Assembly: GCA_013397455.1 (NCBI GenBank)
Contig: VYZB01000173.1
Coordinates: 887,793 to 951,792 of the forward strand
Length of the DNA: 64,000 nt
From: Crotophaga sulcirostris
Taxonomy: Eukaryota > Chordata > Aves > Cuculiformes > Crotophagidae
Direction: 5' to 3'
The translations under genes were made by a program, and so were the position numbers. This document shows, in pieces, positions 49,601-64,000 of this stretch; positions within the stretch are counted from its first letter, which is position 1, and every line of letters starts with the position of its first letter. The notes below the pieces were generated by a model that was given only the letters and a program-made list of their open reading frames with translations, made no database searches and was not told the origin of the DNA.

Positions 49601-52600
49601 TTGGTTTGGGTTATTTCTTCAAACATCTTTAAATAAATGTAGTTCAAAGGAACAAAATCAGAAAGATGATGAACAGGGGAGAGTACAGCCCAGTAATCTT
49701 GTGCCTAAGTTCAGCTGGAATCAACCCAAGTTTAGTCAGAGCAGAGCATGCTTAGGGCCAGCATGAGAGTTTTCATTTCATTTGTGATGCAGACAAACTT
49801 GTAGAAAGGGTTCCAATGCAAATGCTCTCTTTGACAAGTTCAAAATTAATACACCTCTAATATGGGCTTTCAAAACAGACGTTTTCTGAACACGTTAGCA
49901 GATTCATGGAAAGAGAAGAGAGAGAATGCAACCCCAGCACATTCTGGTTTTCTCAACATGAATATACACTGACAGTGCAAGAGGCAGTGACTTTTGAAAT
50001 ATGCTTAGTTCTAGTAATTACCAAGGGTTGTGTTTCTTTAGAAGTTAAAGCCATTCTCATCTGCGGGCACCTTCCCTCATTCCTTTCTCCTTACTGCTCT
50101 GTAGGTGCAGTTTCTCCCCATGCCATATTGAGAAGCCAAGGCTACTGCGTTTCTTACATTAAATCCCACTGAAACCTTAGGGTGAAATTCCACAACAGTT
50201 TTAATTGACCTAAGTCAGGGTGTTGTGGTTCCTGCCCTTCCTCCACCACCCCTACCCACCCGTTCCAATTCCCTCCCTCCCACCAACACCAGTTTATACC
50301 ATCTGTGGTGAAGACTAATCACTTTTCTGGGGGGAGGGTTACTTCTCAGCCAGTTTAGCTCCCTGAACCAGCTCTTCAGAAGGTCAGATGAGCACCCACA
50401 TCAGCAGAAAGGAGGAGACAGGACCACTGCAGGGCCCCACTGACCAAGGAGGAGGTATTTTTCTTGTTTAATAAGATAGAATCAGCATATTTGACTTAAA
50501 GAGCCCAGCTTTGCTGCCTGTTCTCAGACCACTCACCTATTGGGACTGTCTACATGGTTCTGAGTGGCAGACTCAGGCCCAGAGCATTTGCAGTGAAAAT
50601 GGGCTTATTTAGTGTTACCATCTGGTTCCCCAAAGCGAGTCGCCAAGTTGGAGCCTGTAAGCCCATGCTGAAGGACAAGGATCCCTTTGTGGTTGGTACA
50701 GTTTGTTCTATCCCTCTTGGCTTCCTTCTTGCCACGATGAGAGGACTTCCTGCCAGGAAGGAGCTGATGGACAGCATCACTCACCAGAGTTCCTCTTCAC
50801 CATTCCTGCAGTCACCCAAAGAATGTCACACAGAGAGTCAGGCCCTCCCTTTTGCCTCAGGCCCAGCCCCAGCCCTATCGAGGCTTCACAGTAGCAGCCA
50901 AACCGCAGGGTGACTTGTGCTGTTGCACAAGGATCTCACTTGGCCAGCATTTATCCTCACTCCTCCCAGATGTTTCTCACCTTGAGGGAAACCACCCTGT
51001 GGTGCTCACAATGAGGAAAATACCAGGAAAGCAAGAGGAGCTGAGCTCCTGGCTCTAAAGCATCATCTGGAAATGGGGTCTCCTCTCCTCCTGGTGGGCT
51101 AGGACAGTGATTTAGGCTGGTCAGGAAGGGAAAAGAATTTGTACGCTAATAGAGGGAGGGGAAAAGTGGAGCATACCTACAATCAAGCAGCCAACTAGTG
51201 GTCACTGCTGTCAGAGGACACTGTACACTCAAGTACAGAGTTTCACATTTAATCACAAAAATGTGGGGCCCCCAAGAAAAGCTCCAGCTTGTCCACAGGA
51301 GGTAAGTCCTGTAGTTCATCTACTGTGTATCTGGCATGAATCAGGGTTACCAAGACTGAAATCAAGATTATCACACCAGTATGGTGCTCATAAACATGGA
51401 GACTTGAGGCATCATCTGGTCAGCAGGAGCTTCCTTCATGTGTGCTCTGCTTCCAGAGCACCCATCAGCTGTGCCTGGCAGCACAGGTCGTCTGGAAAGC
51501 CACATCTACTTATAACCTGGAGAACCAAGCTGTATAAGCTACAACCTGTGGCTACAGCTGCTTCTAGCTCAAAAATTCCATAGGATTGCTCTCACAGTAG
51601 CAAGAAGGGACCCCTGAAGCAGACCGAGTACTGGATGCCACAGGCATTTTGAGCTCCGTCTGCCAGTCCAAGGGATGGGTAACCCAGTGCTGGCATATCC
51701 CTGTATTACAGCTGGATGCCCATCACTGATTATCACAGCTGAAGAACTGGTAGATTTTCCCCTTGACAGATGAAAACTGAGGGCTGTCTGTTTGGTTTGT
51801 GTTTGCACAGCACCCAGCCAGTCGCTTAATTACTTGGCCCAGTTTCTAGATTTCAGATTCCCGCTTCTGCAATTGACTTCCCCTGTTCCCAGGCTCACAA
51901 ATCTAGTTGTAACTTTCATATCTGCATTCATGGTCACGACTCCAAGCTTGTCACTGCTGCCCCATCACAAAGAGCATCTCATCCTCAATAGGGCTTCCCA
52001 GGTATTTTCATACGGCAAAAAACATCCAACTACAGTGCAGGGCTGTAAATATGTGGTCCCTGTGTAATCAACAAGCAGATTAAAAAATTCACCAGCTGGG
52101 TTGGAAGAGATTCATGACAAGCCATCAGGACTCCACAAAGCAAACAAACTGCACAGCAGTGCAGGCAAGAATTTTTCAGGAGCTCATTCGATTCTAATGC
52201 TATCTCACCAAGCTGCTCCATGGATCAGTCCTGCTCTATGAGCTCCTCAAAATCAGTAGCCTTCCTTGGTTGAAGAAAGATGTCCATCTTCAACGACAGC
52301 AGGTTTCAGTAGCCAGTTGAGCATTGTGGCTTGTCAAGTAGGTTGTAATTGACTGTAATTAATACTCCTACAAGCTTCCACATTCTTAGGGACTGAATGA
52401 TATGAAGAAACACAGGATTGCTTGCAAACATTACAGGAAGGCAAAGGAAACCATTCCCTTCTGATCTTTAGAAACCAAACATCTCTGTGACCAAAGAAGG
52501 TAAAAGACAAACACCAGCACTGCTGGAAACTGACTATGCACAGCCTTGTCTCTTCTGGGGCACAAACCACAACAACAGCCTCAACCCCGATCAAAAATAA

Positions 52601-55600
52601 CTGCAGAGCAAGGTGCTACAGACAGCAGGCTTCCTCTGTCCCTCAAAAAGCCCTTTTTTATGCTGGCACATCACTCAGAACAAGCTGGGGGGCGGAGGCA
52701 CAAAGCCACAGTAGATTTTAGCAATACTGAAAATGGCCTTTGGTGAGCTGCGTAAGCCGAAGGACCCAGTCAGTAAGGGTGAAAACCAAACAAGTCTAAA
52801 CTGCCTGATGCGCTGAAAATCCCACCTCTGTCACTGGTGGGCCAGAAGGACAGTTCATGACACCTGCACAGTTCGGCAGTGCTTTACACTCAGCAAGTTC
52901 TTAACCACTTGGAAAGGAAAGATTGCGCCATGCAGAGGATTTCCTCTACTGAAGCCACTAATCTGACCCTCAAAAGAAAATTGTCAGATGTTTCCACACA
53001 AATGCACTGTGCATCTTGCTCTCTAGGCAGTCCTTCATCACAGGCATGTTCTGAGGAGGGGGTCTACATCAGCTTTTCCAGCTTCCACTTGGTTATCATG
53101 AGAAAGAAACACGAGACTCCAGTGTTTTCCCTCTGGGCAGGGCAAGAGACCTCCCATTTTGACCCAGATCAGAGCCTGGGAGAGTCAAGAAACTGGAGAT
53201 GCTGTCACTCATGGGTACCTCTTTCAAGAGGCATCTTAGATACAGCTCTGATTTAGGAGGTTTCCAAGTCCTACAATGCTGGGTTGTAGGAGAACATAAC
53301 AAGAACATCCATCTGCCCACCCACTTCCAAGACATGTCCTCCAGCATCCACTATGGAGCTCTGCTGGTGTTGGGGTTCAAGACTGGATACCTTTGGGTTT
53401 AGGTGGGATGGATGCTCTTACCTTCCCACACAGTTGCTCCCAGCTCTGTGCTTCAAACCTGCATGTACATAGTCTTTGAAAGCAGAGGCTGAGTGCAGCA
53501 CTCACGTGCTGATTCTCAGCTCTTCTGAATAGGCTATCACAGGTTTCTCCCCAAAGCTCCATCCCTGTGTGCCTTTTCACATGATCCCCATTAACCAGCA
53601 TGTTTTACACCCTCAAGGCTAAAGCCTCTACTAAGCCTTATAGACAGGTACCATGCTCTCTAAGCCTCACACCCAGGGGTGCTCAGAACCTGTCCTACCC
53701 AGGCAAATTTAAGCATATGCTGAAATGATTTACTGAACCGGCGAACTTCTCTGCCCTGGGGAGCCAAGAGCAGTGCAGCTGCAAACCATTGGAGGCTGCA
53801 TGGCTGATCCCAGCTGAGGAATCAGCAAGCAGATAGCAGCTTGTGCTGCAAACCTGGAGTTAGTTTCCTCATCTCCAGAGGGAGAAAATGCAGGTGCCCA
53901 GGCTGGAAAGGGGCTGTAGCCATTTTCTGAGCTGTTTTTGAGGGTCTCCCAGAAGTGCCTCAAACCCTTTATGCCCAGTGCATTCAATCCTGGCTCTCCC
54001 TTACTGCTCTGCAGGTTCCCCAAGCTTCTCCGGCCACCTCATGGTGCCTCCCGTTCCTCCACAGTGCTGATGACAAGGGGTAGCAGCCAGCCCTGCTCTC
54101 CTGCGTACTGCCCTGCACTCTGCCTGATCTGCTTGGAGCTGGAGCTTGCCCAAGATCAAACTCTTGCCTTAATTGCAAGGAATCAGATGCTCCATGGTTC
54201 CTCTAACCCAGGCAAGTCCAGAGAGGCTGAAATCCCAGTTCCTGCAGCTGAGAGGACCATTCAGTGTGATACACTCAGGAGCCCCCTCCCAAATGTTTCT
54301 CCAGTGCAGCAAGACATCATCATGCAACATTAATATGACAAAACACCATGTGAACATAACATAGTGTTACATCCTGGTGCCACCTCAGCATTAGCTCCAC
54401 AAGCTCAGACATGCAAAGCCTGTAGTGACACAGACTGTCAGCCGGCCACCGCTTCCTAGCAGAGCCCAAAAGCCAGCAAAACCCAAACCCAGTTCCTCTT
54501 TCAGCCTGAGACAGGAAGAGAGGGAAGGAAGACAATGAATCTGCATTTCAGGTGCTTGCTGAAAGGAACACAGGCATTGTGAAGTATTTTGCTATATATT
54601 TTGCTATTACAACTATTGCAAGTGCTTCTGTATGTATTGACATGCCATACATACATGGAAAGGGTTTTATTACCTGTGCTAATGTTACTGCTTTACACCA
54701 CTCAACCCATGAGCCCAGCCATGCTGCTCCTGAGACATCAACTTCGTGAGGAAGTGGGCCAGGTCCTAAGTTTCCTGGGAATATTATGAACTCTTCCATT
54801 GAAACAAATGCTGCCATTTCCAGCAGTGCAGGAACGGTTCTAAAGAAAGCAATGCCTCAACTTTCCATTTAAACCAAAAAATTGCCTTGTAGGAGTGCTG
54901 TGTGTAGCGTTTGCTAAGAGAGGCAGAAAGCAAGAACATGCATCTTGGAGCCATCCCCTGGGTGGTTTTCCTTTAAAAGAGTCAGGGCACATCCTGGTCT
55001 CATTTACCCAGGCAGATATCTGGAGAGGCTTTAGTGATACTACCCTGGATTTCCACAGCTGATGTGTTAGAAATTACAATCCAACACAGCCCTGGGGAAG
55101 AATCCATCCATTTTATTGTGGCCTCCCAAAAATCTTTGCTCACTCTTTCCTCTTGCTTTGCACAGGCAAAAGCAACACGGAGAAAAGTGGCATCAGAGCG
55201 TGCTATGCTACCAAACAACAGCAGTGGCTTTGTTTAGCTGGGTTTTCTAAAGAAAAGCAGATGCAGTAGCACTGTGTGGGTAGGATGGGCAAGGCCACAT
55301 ACGTGGATTCTCCCTCATAACCTTTGAAGGTTTGCTCATTTCAGACCAAGCTGACGACAGACTGGGCAGAGCATTCACTCGAAACATTTCCTGAAGATGA
55401 GCAGCTGGGGAGGTTAGAGATGATCTACTAATGAGGAACAGCTCAACCCTATATCAGACTTCAGAGAATCCACACAGACCTGCCACGTCAAGGCCCAGCT
55501 CTATAGGAAAAAAAGGCTGTGCTGGACACTGTGGCAGCAGGAATAAATCAGAGTGAAAGCAGAGCTGGGGGCTCTGGGAGCGCAGAGGGACTCCTGAGTG

Positions 55601-58600
55601 CATCTCCTGCTTCCCCACAGGAAGCCGTGGAGCAGCCGGAGAACCTGCAGCTGCACCTGCATCCATCGCCAGCCAGACACAGAGGGCTTCAGTGCTCCAT
55701 CTTCCCTCCACTTCCTCCCTCTTGTCTTCCCCATCTCTCTCCTCAATAGGCAGTCTCAGGAGGAGCACAGTGCCCAGATTCTCTCAGGTTTTACAGCGCA
55801 TCCGGCGCTCCATGAATTCTCCCGGCAGGCCTCGCTCCGGCAGCCTGCCTGCCCCCTCCCCGCTGCCCGGCACCTCGCCAGCCTGGCCGGGATGCAGCAG
55901 CACACACATCCTCAGCCCACGGAAGCGCCAGGCGAGCGAGCCCCCTCCCTCTGGCTGCTGGCCCTCTGCCCTGGGCTGTCCCTGCAGCTGACTCACACCA
56001 TCTGCCCTGGCACTGGCCAAAAACCTGCCACACTGGGTTCCTCTTCACACACCCGCTGCCTTCAGCGTCGTGACCTCAGCCAAAGGAAGCCAAATGCACC
56101 ATGGCAGAGTCCCAAATCACCTCTGCTCCAGTGGTCCCCCACATCCCTGCCTGGGGAGCATCTGTGCCCTGGGCATTGTTCCCAGAGCAGCCCTGCAGCG
56201 ATGAGGCACCTGCCCAAATCACCCCCCCACAGCTCTCTACTCGAAGAGACAGGGTGGGTACGGTGCCGAAGGAGGAACCACGGACACTCTTACCACAATT
56301 CCAGAGGAAGGCATGACGTGAGCTCTGGCTTAATTGGTTATTAATAACTTCTTTGTTAACAAGCCAGCCCTAAGGAGGAACCGAAATTTGACTGCTTCTC
56401 TGGTGGAGAGTTCAGCCACCCCTCCGCAAGCGATCATTCACAATATCTCCCTACATCATTTTTGTTCTCGGAAATCACAGACCTCCCCCGTGAGTCACGG
56501 CAGCGACAGCATGGTCCCCTCACCTACGCACATGTCTCAAGTCTTCTAGATGGCTTTTTCTTTTTAAATCCTAGAAAAATAACAGATGTCGTTGCTGAGG
56601 GGGAGCTTCTCAGAATCTGTTCAAGCACCAGGCTATGTCTGGATGTGACCAAACTCACAGTTCCTCTAAAACGAGCCCTTTGGGAGCCACGGAACTCCCA
56701 TGCCCATGGATGGTTGCTTCTGCTGCCCTATGCTGTCCGCTCAGGGCGAGGAGCCTTCCTCCATGGCAAACACTGACAGCAAACAGTCTCCACACCCAAA
56801 CCCCACTCCTCCCTGCTTGGTTTCTTTGGAGCTTCCAGTTAAAGGAACCTTTCTGATTTCTCTCCTATATAAATCAAAGCATCAATGTGACCCTCTCCGC
56901 TTTGGTGCTGTGCTCACAGCATGCAGCGTGGTGGGTTTCCAGCCCCGACTGCCTTGGGATGGCTCCTCAGGACTCACAGGCATTGCCTCTCCCATCTCTC
57001 TCCCCTCTCACTGCCAGGAGCAAAGTTCCTGTGCACACCAGGATCTGCAGTGTGAGCCCGCTCACATAATCCAGCCCCACTGCCATCCAGGCCTGGCTTA
57101 CAGCCCTGCCACGGGAGGCAAAGCCAGGCTTGAGACACCTCCTCCTCTCCCATCCTTCCCCAGAGGCTTCTTGAGCCACAGCACAGCAAGGAACCGCAGA
57201 AGGCATCACCCAGAGAGGAGCTGGGGAGCCTGGGATCACCTCCTTAACAAAGCTCCCCAGGCCCACAGCAGGGGGGGAAAAGGCTCTCCTCCCTCCTCTT
57301 CCTCCCTCTCTGCATGGGGATTTTGCAGCCAGGTAAACACAGGATGTTGATGAAACCGGCTCTGCAGATTGGGCAACCTGGGAGGTGACAGGAGCTCCAG
57401 GCAGCTCCCAGTGCCTGCTATGCAGCTCAGGGGTGGTGGTACAGAGGGGAAAGGGTGTTACCAGGGCCAGCTGCACCCTCCTCTGCCTGTCCCCAGGCTC
57501 ACAAAACACCTCTGTGTGGAGGGAGAGGCGGCGTGGACTGGTGGTCAGTCCCGAGGCAGGGTGGGCTCCCTGGGCTGGCTCCCCCCTCACACGTCAGGTG
57601 AGCCACTGAGCCTCTGTGGCCCTTGGGATCACCTTGCAAGCTGGGCTGATGCTCACAATGTGCAGCTCTGAGCACCTTGCTACACTCAAATAAGGTAACC
57701 ACATGGCACCTTCTGGGCCCCTCTGAACGCTGGGACACACAGGGCACAAGAATGGGGGTACAGGCCTCCCCAGGACTGAACCCTACTGGGCATCAGCTCA
57801 GCATCCACTGCTCATGGCTGGCACAGCAGGCACAGCCTCTCCCCTGCTCCGGCACAGCATGTGCTGTACAGAATATGGCTACTTGACAAGGCACAAGAAG
57901 CAAGATGGGGTAAAAAACAACTTGTTTTGATGTTTCTTGGATGTCTCAGGCCGGCAGTTAGTCAGCTGTTGGCTCCCAGACTGAGCCTTGCAGGGCTCTG
58001 CAGCACAGCCTCATGGCTGGCAGCTGGGCACCACGGGGATCCCTGCTTCTTCTGGGGGCTCTGGTGGGATGGGGCAGATTTGGGGCTGCTCATTAGCAGA
58101 CAGAAGGTTTTTCCCAGGGAATGAAGAAGCTGGAGGACAGGGGGTGATGAGCATCTCCAGTTTCGCTGTGCCAGAATGATTATGTCCCCTTTGAGGGGTT
58201 CCCTGGAGGCTCTGCATGGGTACCAACCACCACACTGGGCCTGCTGCCCTCCTTGGATCGGGGCACCCCATCCCACTCTGTGGCAGTGAGTTGGCATGGA
58301 GCATCCAGAAAGAGTCTCTATCCAGAAATGGGGCTTTAGACTGCTCAGGCATCCAGCCCAGCTCAGTCCTGGGATGCAGGAGCTGCTCTCCTCCCTGAAG
58401 TGGCCACATGTGTTCATCCAGCAGCCAGGGACAGTGGGCCACCAGCAGGCCACACGAGCAGAATGGACCTGGCCCCTGGGCAGGGACCTCAGCCAGGGCA
58501 GCAGGAAGGACTGGGGTGAGAGAAGGGGGACAGGGAGTAGGGTGTGATGTAGGAGGTGGCAGGACAGAGATGCCAAAGGAGCTGCCTGCTTTGTTAGAGC

Positions 58601-60469
58601 TGGAGTAGAAGGGCATGAGGCACAATACCCAGTGTCCCAGTGTCCCCCTGGATACTGCTGCCATCTGCTGGCAGGATACAATCCTGTTCTGGTCCTGAGT
58701 CTGGCCGCTGTGCCAAGGCCTGAGGACCCCTCTGTGACCCCCCTGTCATGCACCTCACACAATGTGGCACCATGCGTGGCTCCAGGCTGGACACCTCAAG
58801 GTGCCCCAAAGCCTCCCTGCTGCCAACCCAAGGAAACTGGGCCACAAAACTGCTCAAGTTGTCCATCTGAAGCATGATAGGTTGTCACCTTGCTCTAATC
58901 TGCACCCTGGGCTGCAAATTTCTCCCACACCAATCCCTTCCAGTGCTCAGACTCCTCCACACCCAGCTCATCTCCCACCACTGCCTTATTACGCACCCTT
59001 TGCAAGCTAGGCTCCTGTACATGGGCTTCAGATCATCCAGCCTGTGCTGGGGATGCAGGGACAGGATCAGGCCGTTGGCTTGCAGCAGGGTTAGAGTGGT
59101 GGCTCCTCTGGGGCTGTTTTCTCCAGGGAACATCCAGCTCTGTTTCTTGCCAAGGCTGCTGAGGAAGCTTGCCCCGAGATAGCCGTCTTCCCACTGCTGA
59201 CCCCTCTTCCCGCTGCCGTCCTGTCCCCTGGGTCTCGCCAGATCATTGAGATACGCTGAGTCCCATCCTCCTCGTGACAGACATGCACATACCAAGGCTC
59301 TTCCCACACTCCCTCTGCCCTCCACGGCCTTTCCAGTGTTTCTGCTTCCCATGGAACCTGCAGAGTCTCGGGGCCATGCTGGGGACAACAGTTGGGTACC
59401 GGTGCCTTGCCAGACCTGGGGACACCCAGGGACATCCTGCACATCCCTCTCAGCTTCCCATGACCCTAAACGAGGCCTCAGTGGGGTCCTACCCAGCATT
59501 TGATTTTCAGGTGGACTCAGGAAGTGAGGAAGAGGTTTGGAGGAGGTGAATTTTCAAGCTGGTGTCCCTACAGAGGCTCTGCAAGCACCGTGGCTCATCC
59601 CTCCCTGGGCAAAGGCAGCAGCATCCTGCTCCTCACTGGAAAATGCCCAAGTCCATGGGCAGGGACTGAGCTGCAGCTGTCCCCGGTTTAATTCCTTACA
59701 GCAAAGCAAAACCAGTGTCTGGTGGATTTTCTGTGTGTTTCATGCCCTGGCCCATGCACACGATGGCAAGGCTGCACAGCATTGGGGACCTTCCCATTGG
59801 GAACGATGCCCTGCGTGCGAGACTCAGTGCCTGACGCCCACGAGAGCTGCAGGAAGTTGTTGTGGTCTAAAAGGGCTTTTTTTCCCTTAGCCCTGCAAAA
59901 GAAACCTGGAAAAAAATCAACCCCCGAAAGGCCACAACCCAAAAAGCCAGTGTGGTGAAACCTTGCTGTTCAGAGCTGGGAACTGGCATGTGGTTTTCAG
60001 TCTGATTTCCAAGGAATCCAGGTGTGTGACCCCATCCTGCCTCCCTGTGCCTCTGCTCATCCCACCCACGGCAATTCTTTTTTTTGCCAAAACATCCTTT
60101 CCCAGCAAACCACCTTTCAGAGGCCATGTCAGCAACTCAGCCCTTACAAGACATTGGAGATCACCCATCAGCAAGCCTGACCCACCAGCCATGCTCTCCA
60201 CACATGCTTCACTCACATCCTCAACCTGTGGGTCCAGCCCATCACTATCCTTTTTCTTTCCAAAACCCCGTGGCTGCCTGACACCACTACCCATGGCCAA
60301 GATGACCCCAAATTGTAACACCATCCAACGCACCTGGGTCCTTTTGAAGATGGGGCCCCTGGTATCCAGGCAGGATGGCACAGCTCTCCCCTCCTCCCAG
60401 CACATCTGGGCAGCTGTGCCCGTTGGCAGCATTCCGCGTGGTGCTCACAGTTTCGCCCCAGCAGCGCGC
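46605..60469. other. Intergenic region between EPN2 and GRAP (no supported gene)
   Basis: About 14 kb, moderate GC to 55 kb and GC-rich beyond. Many open stretches of 60-250 codons occur on both strands in the GC-rich part. None shows a known domain, consistent splice frame or family-like sequence. The left end could still belong to the EPN2 promoter region and the right end to GRAP regulation. No tRNA, rRNA or snRNA was recognised. Confidence 0.6.
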
Positions 60470-60490
60470 TGACATCAGCACAGCTTCCTG
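60470..60490 (+). promoter_or_regulatory. CRE-like and ETS-like sites upstream of GRAP
   Basis: TGACATCA (one base from the CRE palindrome) at 60470-60477 and CTTCCTG (an ETS-type core) at 60484-60490 sit about 150-165 nt before the GRAP ATG. Such short matches arise often by chance. No TATA box is seen. Confidence 0.15.
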
Positions 60491-60588
60491 CTCACCGACA
60501 CCGCTGCGCCGTGCGCTCACCCCATATCCACACAGCCCCACGGTGGGGGCCAACAAACCCCACACAGCCCTGCACCCTGGCACAGTAA

Positions 60589-64000
<3,412 letters not shown>

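Noticed and set aside
55598..56344. 248-codon plus-strand ORF
   Set aside because: GC-rich sequence with few stops; His/Pro/Ser-rich translation, no domain, no homologous feel, no splice context.
56967..57590. 207-codon minus-strand ORF
   Set aside because: Overlaps other equally long ORFs on the opposite strand in GC-rich intergenic DNA; no recognisable family.
57962..58762. 266-codon minus-strand ORF
   Set aside because: Longest gap-free ORF here, but Trp/Cys/Ser-rich with no domain and overlapped by open frames on both strands.

Overview
This is nuclear DNA from a vertebrate, most likely a bird. It has split genes with GT/AG introns, two recognisable vertebrate genes, and very little interspersed repeat. 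The only transposon family I recognise is CR1, a LINE whose 3' ends carry the typical avian TTCTATGATT/TTCTGTGATT-like repeats. A non-avian sauropsid cannot be excluded from the sequence alone.

Left to centre (about 4.2 to 27.3 kb, minus strand): the complete coding part of epsin-2 (EPN2). Eight coding exons join in frame (595+113+93+157+174+93+216+338 = 1779 nt) into 592 residues. In order these give an ENTH domain that binds PI(4,5)P2, two ubiquitin-interacting motifs, a clathrin box, a run of DPW/EPW motifs for AP-2, a second clathrin-box-like stretch, and three NPF motifs for EH-domain partners. An AT-rich 3' UTR of up to about 4 kb follows. The ATG exon starts at a strong splice acceptor (27260), so the promoter and 5' noncoding exon(s) lie further right. 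One possible noncoding exon is at 32785-32887. A GC-rich minisatellite and assembly gap at 44.8-46.1 kb are a plausible place for the promoter.

Far left (1 to about 4.1 kb): no gene that I can name. A plus-strand pair of possible exons near 1.45-1.80 kb would encode a basic, then Ser/Pro-rich tail. It runs convergently towards EPN2 and remains unidentified.

Right (46.6 to 60.6 kb): a GC-rich intergenic stretch with no gene that I can support.

Far right (60.6 to 64 kb, plus strand): the first three coding exons of GRAP, the GRB2-related adaptor. They encode the N-terminal SH3 domain and the first part of the SH2 domain. The rest of GRAP lies beyond the window. EPN2 and GRAP are divergent, as I recall they are on human chromosome 17p11.2, so this looks like conserved synteny.

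The two genes do not form a pathway unit. EPN2 acts in clathrin-mediated endocytosis of ubiquitinated cargo. GRAP couples activated receptor tyrosine kinases and lymphocyte receptors to Ras signalling. I found no RNA genes, CRISPR arrays, viral elements or clearly novel system. The open questions are the unidentified exon pair at the left edge, the hidden 5' end of EPN2, and the sequence missing in the two gaps.
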